A DNA stretch of 64,000 bases from Mangrovimicrobium sediminis (GCF_004745945.1 NZ_SRLE01000008.1:1-64000), one strand, 5' to 3'; shown: positions 50,705 to 60,205, counted from the stretch's first letter. Notes: generated by a model not told the origin, from the sequence alone. Made by a program: numbers and translations.

Positions 50705-51874
50705 GTGTCCGCTTTCTCGGCGCGTATCCGCGCGTCCCTCGACCGGCGCCGCGACGCGGGTCTGCTGCGCCGCCACCTGACCCTGGACTCTGCCCAGGGT
50801 CCGCTGGTGCGGCTGGACGGGCGCGAGTTCCTCAACTTCTGCAGCAACGACTACCTGGGCCTTGCGGCGCACCCGGCGGTGACCGAGGCCCTGTGCGCCG
50901 CCGCCCGCGAGTACGGCGTCGGCAGCGGTGCCTCGCACCTGGTCTGCGGCCACAGCCGGCCGCACCAGGAACTCGCTGAGGCGCTCGCGGCGCTCACCGG
51001 GCGGTCCAGTGTTCTTTTATTTTCTTCCGGTTACGCCGCCAACTGCGGTGTGCTTACCGCGCTGCTGCAGGCGGGCGACCAGGTGTTCGAGGATCGCCTC
51101 AACCACGCTTCCCTGCTCGACGGCGGCCTGTTCAGCGGCGCGCGGTTCCAGCGCTTTGCGCACAACGACTGCGCCGACCTGGCGCGGCGCATGGCCGGCG
51201 CCGAGGGCGCGAAGCTGGTGGTGGTCGACGGTGTGTTCAGCATGGACGGCGACAGCGCGCCGCTCGCCCAACTGGCCGGGCTGTGCCGCGCCGAGGACGC
51301 CTGGCTGATGGTCGACGACGCCCACGGTATCGGCGTGCTCGGTGAGAACGGTGCCGGCAGCCTCGCCGACGCCGGCCTGGACACGGCCCAAGTGCCTGTA
51401 TTGATGGCCACCCTGGGCAAGGCCCTGGGCTGCGCCGGCGCGTTCGTCGCCGGCGAGGCTGACCTGATCGACTACCTGACCCAGGAGGCACGCCAGTACA
51501 TCTACACCACCGCCATGCCCCCGGCGGTGGCCGCGGCGGCGCTGGCCGCGGTACGCCTGCTACGCGAGGAGGCCTGGCGGCGCCAGCATCTGGCGGACCT
51601 GATCGCCTATTTTCGCGCCGGCGCGGCGCAACTGGACCTGCCCGTGATGCCTTCCACCAGCGCCATCCAACCGCTACTGGTGGGCGAGGCCGATGCCGCG
51701 ATGGCGCTCAGCCAGCGCCTGCGCGAGCGCGGCCTGTTGATCGGCGCGATCCGCCCGCCCACCGTCCCGCGCGGGACTTGCCGCCTGCGCATCACGCTCA
51801 CCGCCGCCCACGACAGGGCGCAGGTCGACCGCCTGCTCGAGACCGTGGCGGCACAGTGGAGTGCCGCGGCGTGA
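50705..51874 (+). CDS. bioF: 8-amino-7-oxononanoate synthase BioF
   Basis: PLP enzyme condensing pimeloyl-ACP with alanine; 389 residues. Motifs include [18 protein letters not shown] near residue 40, [45 protein letters not shown], and the PLP lysine in [17 protein letters not shown] (about Lys239). The start at 50705 is a GTG nine bases after the bioB stop. It overlaps the next gene by four bases (GTGA). Confidence 0.95.
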   Translation: MSAFSARIRASLDRRRDAGLLRRHLTLDSAQGPLVRLDGREFLNFCSNDYLGLAAHPAVTEALCAAAREYGVGSGASHLVCGHSRPHQELAEALAALTGRSSVLLFSSGYAANCGVLTALLQAGDQVFEDRLNHASLLDGGLFSGARFQRFAHNDCADLARRMAGAEGAKLVVVDGVFSMDGDSAPLAQLAGLCRAEDAWLMVDDAHGIGVLGENGAGSLADAGLDTAQVPVLMATLGKALGCAGAFVAGEADLIDYLTQEARQYIYTTAMPPAVAAAALAAVRLLREEAWRRQHLADLIAYFRAGAAQLDLPVMPSTSAIQPLLVGEADAAMALSQRLRERGLLIGAIRPPTVPRGTCRLRITLTAAHDRAQVDRLLETVAAQWSAAA

Positions 51875-53502
51875 GCGCGGGCTGCCTGCCGGTCGGTCGC
51901 GTCGGCGATGATCACCTGCCCATCGGTGCCGTGAGCGCCGAGTACCTGCCGGCGACCGGCGAGGCCTGCCTGGATCTCGTGCTGTTGCACGGTTGGGGGG
52001 CCAACCGCGAGATCTGGCGGCCGCTGCTCGGCCGCCTGCGGCCCTGGGCCAACCTCACCCTGCTCGACATCCCGGGCCTGGCGCCCGGGCTGGATATCGA
52101 TGCCGATGCCCTCGACGGGCTGCTGGACGCCGTGCTTGCCGCCTGCCCGCCGCGTGCGGTGTACCTCGGCTGGTCGCTGGGCGGGCAGCTCGCGATCGAA
52201 CTGGCGCACCGCCATCCGCAGCGGGTTGCGGCGCTGGTGACCCTGGCCAGCAACCCGCGCTTCGTCGCCGGTGACGGTTGGCCGGGGATGGCACCCACGA
52301 CCTTCACGGCCTTTTGCGACTCGGCGCAGGCGGACCCGGTCGCCACCCTGCGGCGTTTCGATTCCCTGCAGTCCGAGGGTGCCCCGGCGCCGCGGCCCCT
52401 GCTGCGCGACCTGCGCCGGTTGCGCGGCGATACCGCTGGCGCGCCGCTGGCGGCCCTGGCCTGGTTGCAGCAGCTGGACCATCGGGCGGCGCTGGCCGGG
52501 CTGCCGCAGCCGCGCCTGCACCTGCTGGCGGAACAGGACGCGCTGGTGCCGGCGGCAATAGCGCAGCCCCTGCGGGAGCTGGCCGGACCGGACGCCGTGG
52601 TGGAGGTGATCCCCGGTGCCTGCCATTTGCTGCCGCTGACCGAGGCGGACCAGGTCGCCGCCCACCTGCGCGATGCCTGCGAGCGCTGGGGGCTGCTGCA
52701 GCTGCAGCCCAGCCAGCCGCCGGCGCTCGACAAGCGCGACGTCGCCGCCAGCTTCAGTCGCGCGGCTGCAACCTACGATTCCGTCGCCCGCCTGCAGCGC
52801 GAGGTAGGTGAGCGCTTACTCGAGATACTCGGCAGCGAGCCCGGTGCCGGCCGCTGTGTCCTCGACCTGGGCAGCGGCACCGGTCATTTCTGCGAGGCAT
52901 TGCAGCGCGCCCGGCCCGGGTCGCAATACCTCGGCCTGGACCTCGCCGAGGGCATGGTGCGCTATGCCCGCGGCCATCACGACGGCGAAGCCCGCTGGCT
53001 GGTGGCGGACGCCGAGAGCCTGCCGCTGGCCAGCGCCAGCTGCGACCTGGTGTTCAGCAGCCTGGCCATCCAGTGGTGCCCGCGGCCTGCGCTGTTGTTC
53101 GCGGAGATCGCGCGCGTGCTGCGCCCGGGCGGCCGCTGCGTGTTCGCCACCCTGGGGCCGGGCACGCTGGCGGAGTTGCGCGCGGCCTGGGCGGCTGCGG
53201 ACCACTACCAGCACGTCAACGATTTCCTGCCCGCCTCGGCACTGGCCGCGGCGGCGCAGGGTGTGCCCGGCCTGCAGCTGCGCCTGGAGCGGCACGACAT
53301 GCGCCTGGCCTACACCGAGGTGCGCGACCTGCTGCTGGAGCTGAAAACCCTCGGTGCCCACAACGTCAACCGCCAGCGCCCGGCGGGCCTCACGCCGCCC
53401 GGTGCATTGCGCAGCATGTTGGCCGCCTACGAGGCGCAGCGGAAGAACGGCCTGTTGCCGGCGAGTTATGAAGTCTATTTCGGCGTGATGGACAAGACGT
53501 GA
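51871..53502 (+). CDS. BioH-BioC fusion: pimeloyl-ACP methyl ester esterase and malonyl-ACP O-methyltransferase
   Basis: A single 543-residue chain joining two biotin enzymes. Residues about 1-270 are an alpha/beta-hydrolase like Bio[18 protein letters not shown], nucleophile GWSLGG (Ser102), acid in LAEQDALVP (Asp223) and His252 in GACHLLPL. Residues about 285-543 are Bio[21 protein letters not shown] (the diagnostic BioC start), SAM motif [11 protein letters not shown] near 331, and [18 protein letters not shown]. BioC starts the disguised fatty-acid route and BioH removes the methyl ester at the end. The GTG start overlaps bioF by four bases. The frame is uninterrupted, so the fusion is not a sequencing seam visible here. 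Confidence 0.92.
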   Translation: MSAGCLPVGRVGDDHLPIGAVSAEYLPATGEACLDLVLLHGWGANREIWRPLLGRLRPWANLTLLDIPGLAPGLDIDADALDGLLDAVLAACPPRAVYLGWSLGGQLAIELAHRHPQRVAALVTLASNPRFVAGDGWPGMAPTTFTAFCDSAQADPVATLRRFDSLQSEGAPAPRPLLRDLRRLRGDTAGAPLAALAWLQQLDHRAALAGLPQPRLHLLAEQDALVPAAIAQPLRELAGPDAVVEVIPGACHLLPLTEADQVAAHLRDACERWGLLQLQPSQPPALDKRDVAASFSRAAATYDSVARLQREVGERLLEILGSEPGAGRCVLDLGSGTGHFCEALQRARPGSQYLGLDLAEGMVRYARGHHDGEARWLVADAESLPLASASCDLVFSSLAIQWCPRPALLFAEIARVLRPGGRCVFATLGPGTLAELRAAWAAADHYQHVNDFLPASALAAAAQGVPGLQLRLERHDMRLAYTEVRDLLLELKTLGAHNVNRQRPAGLTPPGALRSMLAAYEAQRKNGLLPASYEVYFGVMDKT

Positions 53503-54182
53503 GCAGGAGCAAGACCTTCTTCGTGACCGGCACCGATACCGAGGTGGGCAAGACGGCGGTCAGCTGCGCGCTGCTGGAGGCGGCCGCGGCGCGCGGCCTG
53601 TCCACCGCGGCGGTCAAGCCGGTCGCAGCGGGCTGCGACGCGCAGGGGCAGAACGAGGACGCCCTGGCGCTCATCGCCCATATGAGCACAGAGCTGGATT
53701 ACGCCCAGGTCAACCCGGTGGCCCTGGCGCCGCCGATTGCCCCGCACATCGCCGCTGCCCGCGCCGGCCGGCTGATCCAGGTGTCGCGCTTGGCGGGCAT
53801 CTGCCGCGGCGTCACCAACGGCGGGGCGGACTTCGTGCTGGTCGAGGGCGCCGGTGGCTGGCGGGTGCCGGTGTCCCCGCGTGAGACCCTCGCGGACCTT
53901 GCAGTGGAATTGCGCGCGGGGGTGATCCTGGTGGTGGCCATGCGCCTGGGTTGCATCAACCATGCGTTGCTCACCGCCGAGGCGATCATGCGCGACGGCC
54001 TGCCCCTGGCCGGCTGGGTCGCCAACCAGCCCGGGGCGCGCATGGAGTGCCACGAGGAGAATGTCAGCACCCTGCAGCGCCTGCTGCCGGCACCCTGCCT
54101 GGGGGAGATCCCGCACCTGGCGCCCTGGGATGCCCGGGCGGCGGCCCAGTCCCTGGACCTGGAGCCGTTGGTCGGCGCCTGA
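53499..54182 (+). CDS. bioD: ATP-dependent dethiobiotin synthetase BioD
   Basis: Closes the ureido ring of dethiobiotin using ATP and CO2; 227 residues. The P-loop is FFVTGTDTEVGKTAVSCALL near residue 8; further motifs are AAVKPVAAGCD, PVALAPPIAPHIAA and FVLVEGAGGWRVPVSP near 120. The GTG start at 53499 overlaps the stop of the bioH-bioC fusion by four bases. It is the last gene of the operon; a 7-bp hairpin GGGCCGG/CCGGCCC at 54207-54230 follows but lacks a T-run. Confidence 0.95.
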   Translation: MSRSKTFFVTGTDTEVGKTAVSCALLEAAAARGLSTAAVKPVAAGCDAQGQNEDALALIAHMSTELDYAQVNPVALAPPIAPHIAAARAGRLIQVSRLAGICRGVTNGGADFVLVEGAGGWRVPVSPRETLADLAVELRAGVILVVAMRLGCINHALLTAEAIMRDGLPLAGWVANQPGARMECHEENVSTLQRLLPAPCLGEIPHLAPWDARAAAQSLDLEPLVGA

Positions 54183-54502
54183 TTCGACGCGCGCCTCGCC
54201 GAGGGTGGGCCGGTTGAATCGATCCGGCCCAAATCGCCCTAGCCCGCCAGCCCGGTCTGCAGGTCGTCTCGGGCGGTCCGGGTCCACAGTCCTCCAAACC
54301 CGCCTCCGGCGCCCTCCACATTAGTACGCCCGGTTCATTTGCCGACCCCGTCCCGGTAAAGGTCCGACCCAACCGGGCCGATAAACGGCCATTGACATTC
54401 AGCGCAAATTCCGCAGAATGTAAGCACTGAACACATTATCCCCGCTCCCGGGGAGGCCCGTCGGCCGGTCCCGGCCGCGGAACATCGAATGAGGTAACGA
54501 CC
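54183..54502. other. Intergenic region between bioD and the acyl-CoA dehydrogenase
   Basis: These 320 bp contain no gene that I can support. They hold the small hairpin after bioD (54207-54230) and, near the right end, the candidate promoter annotated separately. Confidence 0.5.
54392..54419 (+). promoter_or_regulatory. Candidate sigma-70 promoter of the acyl-CoA dehydrogenase
   Basis: A perfect -35 TTGACA at 54392-54397 is followed after 16 bp by CAGAAT at 54414-54419, a 4/6 match to the -10 consensus. It lies in a locally AT-richer patch, about 84 bp before the ATG. The -10 is weak, so the exact start is uncertain. Confidence 0.5.
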
Positions 54503-56284
54503 ATGCCCGAGTACAAGGCACCCCTGCGCGATATGCGCTTTGTCGTCCACGAAGTACTGGAAGCGGAGTCGGCGTTCCAGTCCCTGCCCGGCTACGAAGA
54601 GGCCACCGCCGACCTCGTCGACGCGATCCTCGAGGAGGGCGCCAAGTTCTGTGAGGGCGTCCTCGCACCCATCAACCGCAGCGGCGACGAAGAGGGCTGC
54701 ACCTGGAGCGAGGATGGCGTGACCACGCCGGCCGGCTTCAAGGAAGCCTACCAGCAGTACATTGAAAACGGCTGGGCGGCGCTGGCCGCGGACGTCGAAC
54801 ACGGCGGCCAGGGCATGCCCAACCTGCTGGGCACCGCCTTCAACGAAATGGCCGGCACCGCCAACTGGTCCTGGATGATGTACCCGGGCCTGTCCCACGG
54901 CGCGGTGAAGACCATCGAGGCCCACGGCACGCCGGAGCAGAAGGAGAAGTTCCTGACCCACCTGGTCACGGGCGACTGGACCGGCACCATGTGCCTGACC
55001 GAGTCCCACTGCGGCTCCGACCTCGGCCTGCTGCGCACCAAGGCCGAGCCCCAGGCCGATGGCAGCTACGCCATCACCGGCCAGAAGATTTTTATCAGCG
55101 CCGGCGAGCACGACATGACAGAGAACATCGTGCATATCGTGCTGGCGCGCCTGCCCGACGCCCCCGAGGGCACCAAGGGTATCTCCCTGTTCATCGTGCC
55201 CAAGGTGCTGGTCAACGAGGACGGCTCCCTGGGCGAGCGCAACACCGTGCACTGCGCCTCCATCGAACACAAGATGGGTATCCACGGCAACGCCACCTGC
55301 GTGCTCAACTTCGACGGCGCGAAGGGCTACCTGATCGGCCCCGAGAACCGCGGCCTGAACTGCATGTTCACCTTCATGAACACCGCGCGCATCGGCACCG
55401 CGGTGCAGGGCCTGGCGCACACTGAACTGGCCTTCCAGGGCGCCCTGGCCTACGCCAAGGACCGCCTGGCCATGCGCAGCCTCACCGGCCCGAAAAACGC
55501 CAACGGCCCGGCGGACCCGATCATCGTCCACCCGGATGTGCGCCGCATGCTGCTGACCCAGAAGGCCATCGGCGAGGGCGGCCGCGCCATGCTGTACTTC
55601 CTCGCCCTGCAGGGCGACATCGTCGACAAGGGCAGCGAGGAAGAGGCGAAGACCGCGGACGACCTGATGTCCCTGCTCACCCCGATCGGCAAGGCGTTCA
55701 TGACCGAGCTCGGCTTCGAGTGCGCCAACCACGGCGTGCAGGTGTATGGCGGCCACGGCTATATCGCCGAGTGGGGCATGGAGCAGATCGTGCGCGACGC
55801 GCGCATCTCCATGCTCTACGAGGGGACCACCGGCATCCAGGCCCTGGACCTGATCGGCCGCAAGGTGCTGGGCACCGGCGGCAAGATGCTGCTGAAGTTC
55901 ACCGGCATGATCGAGGCGTTCTGCAAGGAACACACCGACGAGGCAGACAAGTTCTTCGTCGATACCCTGAACGCCTACAAGGACGAGTGGCTGGAAGTCT
56001 CGATGAAGATCGGCGAGGCGGCCATGAGCAACCCGGACGAAGCCGGCGCCGCCGCCGTCGACTACCTGATGTACTCCGGCTACGTCACCCTCGCCTATTT
56101 CTGGGCGCGCATGGCGGTGATCGCGCGGCCGAAAGCGGAGGGCGACGACTTCTACAAGGCCAAGCTGCTGACTGCGGAGTTCTACTTCAAGCGCCTGCTG
56201 CCGCGCACCCAGAGCCACAAGCAGACCATGCTGTCCGGTGCCGATGCGCTGATGCAGATGCCGGAAGATCTGTTCGCGCTGTAA
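54503..56284 (+). CDS. Acyl-CoA dehydrogenase (long, about 600-residue class)
   Basis: FAD enzyme oxidising acyl-CoA to enoyl-CoA in beta-oxidation; 593 residues, the class with an extended C-terminal domain. N-terminal PLRDMRFVVHEVLE is typical. FAD and substrate regions appear as GTMCLTESHCGSDLGLLRTK near 157, ITGQKIFISAGEHDMTEN near 192, IEHKMGIHGNATCVLNFDGA near 253 and GLNCMFTFMNTARIGTAVQG near 290. The late block VQVYGGHGYIAEWGMEQIVRD and ISMLYEGTTGIQALDLIGRK near 440-470 carries the catalytic Glu region. A GAGGTAA site precedes the ATG. It is followed by a strong terminator; chain-length preference is unknown. Confidence 0.93.
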   Translation: MPEYKAPLRDMRFVVHEVLEAESAFQSLPGYEEATADLVDAILEEGAKFCEGVLAPINRSGDEEGCTWSEDGVTTPAGFKEAYQQYIENGWAALAADVEHGGQGMPNLLGTAFNEMAGTANWSWMMYPGLSHGAVKTIEAHGTPEQKEKFLTHLVTGDWTGTMCLTESHCGSDLGLLRTKAEPQADGSYAITGQKIFISAGEHDMTENIVHIVLARLPDAPEGTKGISLFIVPKVLVNEDGSLGERNTVHCASIEHKMGIHGNATCVLNFDGAKGYLIGPENRGLNCMFTFMNTARIGTAVQGLAHTELAFQGALAYAKDRLAMRSLTGPKNANGPADPIIVHPDVRRMLLTQKAIGEGGRAMLYFLALQGDIVDKGSEEEAKTADDLMSLLTPIGKAFMTELGFECANHGVQVYGGHGYIAEWGMEQIVRDARISMLYEGTTGIQALDLIGRKVLGTGGKMLLKFTGMIEAFCKEHTDEADKFFVDTLNAYKDEWLEVSMKIGEAAMSNPDEAGAAAVDYLMYSGYVTLAYFWARMAVIARPKAEGDDFYKAKLLTAEFYFKRLLPRTQSHKQTMLSGADALMQMPEDLFAL

Positions 56285-56358
56285 GTGCGTAACAAGGGGG
56301 ATGCTGCTGGAAATGCACCCCCCACTCCCCCCCTTCCGGGGTGACATTTCCGATCCTG

Positions 56359-56394
56359 AAGAGGAGAATGCGCAAGTGTTCTCCTCTTTTTTTT
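56359..56394 (+). terminator. Intrinsic terminator after the acyl-CoA dehydrogenase
   Basis: A perfect 10-bp stem AAGAGGAGAA (56359-56368) with TTCTCCTCTT (56379-56388), a 10-base loop, and a continuing run of T through 56394. It is a classic rho-independent terminator 75 bases after the stop. Confidence 0.92.
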
Positions 56395-56417
56395 GCCGCA
56401 AGCAAGAGAGCAGTGAA

Positions 56418-56648
56418 ATGAGCGACCTGACCCAGGCCCCCGGCCAGTCCGACGCGGACGACCGCAGCTACCAGAACCGGCTCTACCCGGAAGACCAGAA
56501 GCGCGTGGACGAATTCCTGCAGCGCGGCGTCAACTCAGTCGAGCGCAAGCCGTTCCGGCCGATGCGCCTGATGCTGATGCTGATCGTGGTGGTGGTGGCC
56601 CTGTCCGGGCTGGCGCAATTGCTGGCGCAGTTGGCCGGAATCTACTAA
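56418..56648 (+). CDS. Small single-pass membrane protein, DUF3094-like
   Basis: A 76-residue protein with a charged N-terminal half and one C-terminal membrane segment (LMLMLIVVVVALSGLAQLLA, about residues 51-70). The stretch LYPEDQKRVDEFLQRGVNSV followed by ERKPFRPMRL resembles the DUF3094 family of pseudomonads and relatives, whose function is unknown. The ATG at 56418 follows the terminator closely with GAGAG upstream; the open frame extends through the terminator and cannot be coding there. It has either its own promoter or readthrough expression. Confidence 0.75.
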   Translation: MSDLTQAPGQSDADDRSYQNRLYPEDQKRVDEFLQRGVNSVERKPFRPMRLMLMLIVVVVALSGLAQLLAQLAGIY

Positions 56649-56689
56649 TTCCCGACGCCGCCTGTAGCGGGCGGCAGCACCGTCCGGGT

Positions 56690-57898
56690 TCAGGCCCGGT
56701 CCGCAGCCTCGCGCTGCGCCACGCACCGCTCCACCAGCGCTCCCACCCGCCGCGCCCAGGCATCCCAGTTGAGTACGTTCTCCGCCCGCTCCCGGGCGTT
56801 TTCGCACAGCGCGGTATAGCGCGCCGCATCGCTGGACGCCGCGATCAGCGCCTCGGCGTAGTCCTGCGCCGAGGCCTCCGCCGGCATCACGATGCCGGTT
56901 TCCCCGTGCCTGACCACTGTCGGTAGTCCGCCGACATCAGAGACGATGCTCGGGCGGGCGAACTGGGCCGCCTCGCAGGGCGCGATACCGAAGGCCTCGG
57001 CGCGCGAGGGCAGGATCATCCAGTCGCAGGCCTGCAGCGCCTCTCGGTGCCTGGCCTGGTCCCGCGGGTCGCTCAATTGCAGCCGGCCCAGCCAGTTGAC
57101 GTGCGGCGACTCGCGCGCGATAGGCGATTCGCCGCCGATGAAGGTGAGCGTCGTGTTCCAGCCGCGCTGGTGCAGCGCCTCGACCACCTCGACGCAGAAG
57201 TCCAGGCGCTTGCGCACCGGGTCCGCGGCGACCAGCACCAGCTGGAAATTCCCCGGGTCGGGCGCGCGGATCGAGATTGGCTCACCGGCGTTGACCACGT
57301 TGGAGCCGAACTCGATGCAGCAGACCTTTTCCGGCGACTGGTGGTAATCGGCAATGGCCGAGGCCGCCACGTACTCGGCGGCGGCGGCGAAGTGACTGGC
57401 GCGGTCCAGCGACAGCTGCTCGATCTCGTGCTTGGCGCGCTTGAGGCCATCCGAGCGGGTGGCGTACATGGCGTAGCTTTCCAGGATTGTCGCCGCTGTC
57501 GCGTCGCTGGCGAAAACCATGGGCAGGTCGGTGGGCAGGAAGGCGATGATTTCTCCGGCGCACACGCCTAGCAGTGCGTCCACGTCGTGCTTGCCGAGTT
57601 CCACCGCGACCTGTGCGGCTGCCTCCCGGGCAGCCCGGAACTTGGCCTCGTACTCGCGTCGGGGGGAGGGCGGCAGCAGCCGGTCGCGATACTCGCGCAG
57701 CCTGCGCATGGCCCGGAATGGCAGGGTGTGTGGACGGGGCTGCGGAAAGATCGGCGTTACGGCATAGCCCGCGGCGCACAGCGCCTGGTAGGCCTTGTTC
57801 GGCGTACCGCTCATGGCGTTCGGGTCGAGCACGTCGTGCTGGGAGATCATGCCGATCCTGAGCTGTGGTTTTGCCGCTGAAACCTGTTCGCCTGCCAT
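56690..57898 (-). CDS. GT4-family glycosyltransferase
   Basis: A 402-residue GT-B glycosyltransferase. The N-terminal region is LRIGMISQHDVLDPNAMSGT, lacking the usual GG loop but having an SGT turn; the C-terminal nucleotide-sugar region has VLVAADPVRKRLDFCVEVVE, ILPSRAEAFGIAPCEAAQFA with the EX7E-type pair, and VSDVGGLPTVVRHGETGIVM. There is no membrane segment. It stands alone on the minus strand, facing the DUF3094-like gene, so neither donor nor acceptor can be inferred. Confidence 0.85.
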   Translation of the reverse strand: MAGEQVSAAKPQLRIGMISQHDVLDPNAMSGTPNKAYQALCAAGYAVTPIFPQPRPHTLPFRAMRRLREYRDRLLPPSPRREYEAKFRAAREAAAQVAVELGKHDVDALLGVCAGEIIAFLPTDLPMVFASDATAATILESYAMYATRSDGLKRAKHEIEQLSLDRASHFAAAAEYVAASAIADYHQSPEKVCCIEFGSNVVNAGEPISIRAPDPGNFQLVLVAADPVRKRLDFCVEVVEALHQRGWNTTLTFIGGESPIARESPHVNWLGRLQLSDPRDQARHREALQACDWMILPSRAEAFGIAPCEAAQFARPSIVSDVGGLPTVVRHGETGIVMPAEASAQDYAEALIAASSDAARYTALCENARERAENVLNWDAWARRVGALVERCVAQREAADRA

Positions 57899-58084
57899 GT
57901 GTCCCCGTTGTGTGTGCGCCGGCCGCAGGTTTCGCGGGCCTGCGCTAGATCATAGGACCGGATCGCGGAACCCGCGCGGACCCACCCGAGCTAATCGCAC
58001 CGGCGGTATCCCTGGCCCACGAGCCGCAATGCTGATTGCCCGGGGGCCGGATGCCTCAATGCCAATAATCGTAGTGCCCGACTG

Positions 58085-58753
58085 TTAATGTGAGCGCCGC
58101 CACTCCCAGGGTGGCACCGGGTCAGGCGCCTGCCACAGGCCCAGTTGCGCAGCGCGCGCCGCCTGTTGCGCTCGCTCCAGTCTATATTCGTCGTCGGCGT
58201 AGCGACGGTACCACCAGGCGGCGCCACTGCGCACCAGTTCCTCGTTGATGAACTTGTTGCCGCGGTAGACCCTGGCCACGGTCCGGCCGTAGTTGTCGAT
58301 CTCCACCCGCGCGATCTCCACGTTGGCGCCCGCCACCAGGCGTTCGAGGAGGCGTTTGGCCTCCTCGCCATAGGGCTGCCCCCACTCCGGGGCATCGACG
58401 CCGTACAGGCGCACCTCCACCGTGCCCTGCTGGTTGCGGACCCGCAGCGAATCGCCGTCCAGTACCTTGACCACCCGGGCGAGGGTCGCGGCTTCCGGCG
58501 CGCCTGACCCGCCGGGCGGCGACCCGTTCTCCGGCGTGTCGTACTCGGGCACGCCGACGCTGCCGTCGAGTTTGCGGAAGGCGTCGCGGGCGATCTCCTC
58601 CACCTGCCTGAAGACCTCCGCCGGCCAGCTTATTCTGCCGTGGGTGGCATATTGCCAGGCGGAGATGGCCAGCAGGGCGAGCAGCAGGTTGCGAATGAAC
58701 TTAAGGCGCTGGCGCGCGCGTCGGGAAAGGCCGGAGTTCTGGTCGGATGTCAT
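58085..58753 (-). CDS. Membrane-anchored thermonuclease-family (SNase-like) protein
   Basis: A 222-residue protein with an N-terminal membrane anchor (FIRNLLLALLAISAWQYA, about residues 19-36) and a staphylococcal-nuclease-like OB fold from about 90. VVKVLDGDSLRVRN holds the Asp calcium ligand, EVRLYGVDAPEWGQPYGEEA the Arg/Asp/Glu catalytic set, and EIDNYGRTVARVYRGNKFIN the second Arg. The active-site residues appear intact, so it may be an exported or periplasm-facing nuclease. It starts 3 bp after the DUF1643 gene. Confidence 0.87.
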   Translation of the reverse strand: MTSDQNSGLSRRARQRLKFIRNLLLALLAISAWQYATHGRISWPAEVFRQVEEIARDAFRKLDGSVGVPEYDTPENGSPPGGSGAPEAATLARVVKVLDGDSLRVRNQQGTVEVRLYGVDAPEWGQPYGEEAKRLLERLVAGANVEIARVEIDNYGRTVARVYRGNKFINEELVRSGAAWWYRRYADDEYRLERAQQAARAAQLGLWQAPDPVPPWEWRRSH

Positions 58754-58756
58754 GGG

Positions 58757-59308
58757 TCAGTCTCGCGAACGGCGCTTGCCAGATGACTGTTTTTCCAGGT
58801 AGTCCGCCACGTCGAAGTCGTGGAAATCCCAGTCGTAGGAAGCCCGCGAAGGGTGCCGGGGGTGGCCGTCCTTGCGCAGCTCGCCGTAGTGAACCCAGCG
58901 TCCGGGCAGGGCGTGACGACCCTGCGCCAGGGAGGCCAGCGCGGCAGACAGGTAGTCGCGGAGCACGATATCCCCGCCCCAGGCGGCCCAGAGCACCGGT
59001 TCGCATGCGGCACCCACCAGCGCGCGGATGCGTTGCAGGTTACTGCGTTGCAGCGCGCTGTCGGCCTGCCGCGGCAGGTCGCCCGGCAGCGTGTGCCGCG
59101 CCGGGTAGAGATTGAGCATGGCGAAACCGTCGAAACCCTGGCGCTGCGCGATGCGCTCGACGCGCGCCACGGTCATGTCCGGCTTGTCCCGGTTGGCGGT
59201 GCTCGGGTTGAGGCCGAGCACGCACAGCATGCGCTCGCCGCGGCGGCCCAGCACGTAGCGGGCGCTGTCGTCGCGATTGCACTGGTAGAGGTCGTAGCGA
59301 TTGGTCAT
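58757..59308 (-). CDS. DUF1643 domain protein
   Basis: A 183-residue soluble protein. The family hallmark is LCVLGLNPSTANRDKPDMTV near residue 29, followed by GFDGFAMLNLYPARHT and, near 110, LWAAWGGDI. DUF1643 proteins are of unknown function, often in accessory regions. It is the first gene of a two-gene unit with the SNase-like gene; the 3-bp gap indicates cotranscription. Confidence 0.88.
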   Translation of the reverse strand: MTNRYDLYQCNRDDSARYVLGRRGERMLCVLGLNPSTANRDKPDMTVARVERIAQRQGFDGFAMLNLYPARHTLPGDLPRQADSALQRSNLQRIRALVGAACEPVLWAAWGGDIVLRDYLSAALASLAQGRHALPGRWVHYGELRKDGHPRHPSRASYDWDFHDFDVADYLEKQSSGKRRSRD

Positions 59309-59410
59309 CGCGTGCGCTGCGGCTGTGTCAGCGGGGTCGTGTTAGCCGGATCAGGAGTCACGCAGCGAGGTGGCGAGTTGCATCGGCGGTGTAACTCCCG
59401 GAATGGGACT

Positions 59411-59446
59411 GCGGGGCGCGCCGGAGTGCAACTCCGGCGGCCCCGC
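59411..59446 (-). terminator. Strong GC hairpin after the first VPALPF protein gene
   Basis: GCGGGGC (59411-59417) plus CGCCGGAGT (59419-59427) pair with ACTCCGGCG (59431-59439) plus GCCCCGC (59440-59446), a 16-bp stem with one bulged base and loop GCA. It starts five bases past the stop codon on the minus strand. No T-run follows, so it may act as a stability hairpin or a rho-assisted terminator. Confidence 0.6.
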
Positions 59447-59451
59447 CAGGG

Positions 59452-59973
59452 TCAGGCTTTCAGGCGGCGGTAGCCGGTCCAACCGAGCAGGCCGGCCAGC
59501 AGGCCAAGTGCGGTGAACGGCAGCGCCGGGACAGCTTCAACGACCGCGGCGGCTGTTGAGCCCGGGGCGAACACGACCTCCACGTTGGTCGTGCTATCCG
59601 AGAACTGGAAGGTGAACTCCTGGACACCCGTGCCGCTGTAGATGCCATTGGTACAACCGAAAAAGTTCATGTCGAAATCGAAGTCGGGGGCAAATTGCAG
59701 GTAGGGATCCGGGGTGCAATCGGCCTTGGTGAACGTAACCCCCGAGCCGGCAATGCCGCCGGTCAAGGTGATAGCGTAGTCGATCGTGTTGTCGGCACCG
59801 CCCGTGCTGACAGAGTCGCCATTGGCGACGACATTGTCGTCCCAGGTGAACCAGCCTGAACCGGTGATACCGCCAGGCCCTGACAGGGTAAAGTTGTGCT
59901 GCAGTATGGTGGCCGAGGCCGGGCCGGCTGCGCACAGCAGCCCCAGCGCGAGCAGGGTGTTTCTGGTTTTCAT
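59452..59973 (-). CDS. Small exported protein with VPALPF C-terminal anchor (paralogue 1)
   Basis: A 173-residue secreted-type protein. The signal peptide is MKTRNTLLALGLLCAAGPAS. The mature part is beta-rich with few charges (LQHNFTLSGPGGITGSGWFT, YAITLTGGIAGSGVTFTKAD) and two or three cysteines. The C-terminus reads VPALPFTALGLLAGLLGW followed by TGYRRLKA: motif, hydrophobic helix and basic tail, the tripartite shape of PEP-CTERM-like sorting signals. It is a close paralogue of the gene at 60213-60752. The function is unknown; no exosortase gene is in the window. Confidence 0.85.
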   Translation of the reverse strand: MKTRNTLLALGLLCAAGPASATILQHNFTLSGPGGITGSGWFTWDDNVVANGDSVSTGGADNTIDYAITLTGGIAGSGVTFTKADCTPDPYLQFAPDFDFDMNFFGCTNGIYSGTGVQEFTFQFSDSTTNVEVVFAPGSTAAAVVEAVPALPFTALGLLAGLLGWTGYRRLKA

Positions 59974-60168
59974 GGTAGTGTCCCCGGATGAAGTTCGGAA
60001 TTACGCGGCAGTCGTCGGCACCTCTCAGGGTGTGTGTTGACGACACGTCCTTGCCCCTGGGGGAAGATGCTAACTTGGAACCACGGGTGCCGCCAGTGGA
60101 ATCGTACCGTTTGCAGAGGCGCTGCTGGCCGATGCGGTTGGCGCGGTCAGGCGCCGCCGCTTGAGCTG

Positions 60169-60205
60169 GCGGGTCCCGCCGGACCTGACTGCCGGCGGGA
60201 CCCGC
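60169..60205 (-). terminator. Strong GC hairpin after the second VPALPF protein gene
   Basis: GCGGGTCCCGCCGG (60169-60182) pairs perfectly with CCGGCGGGACCCGC (60192-60205) around a 9-base loop, seven bases past the stop on the minus strand. It lacks a T-run, like the hairpin behind the paralogue. Confidence 0.6.

Noticed and set aside
54207-54230. An intrinsic terminator after bioD.
   Set aside because: The stem is only 7 bp and no T-run follows; it is mentioned under bioD but not called.
54335-56401. A 688-codon minus-strand frame opposite the acyl-CoA dehydrogenase.
   Set aside because: It runs through the terminator and promoter zone and has no homology-like blocks; the dehydrogenase on the plus strand is unambiguous.
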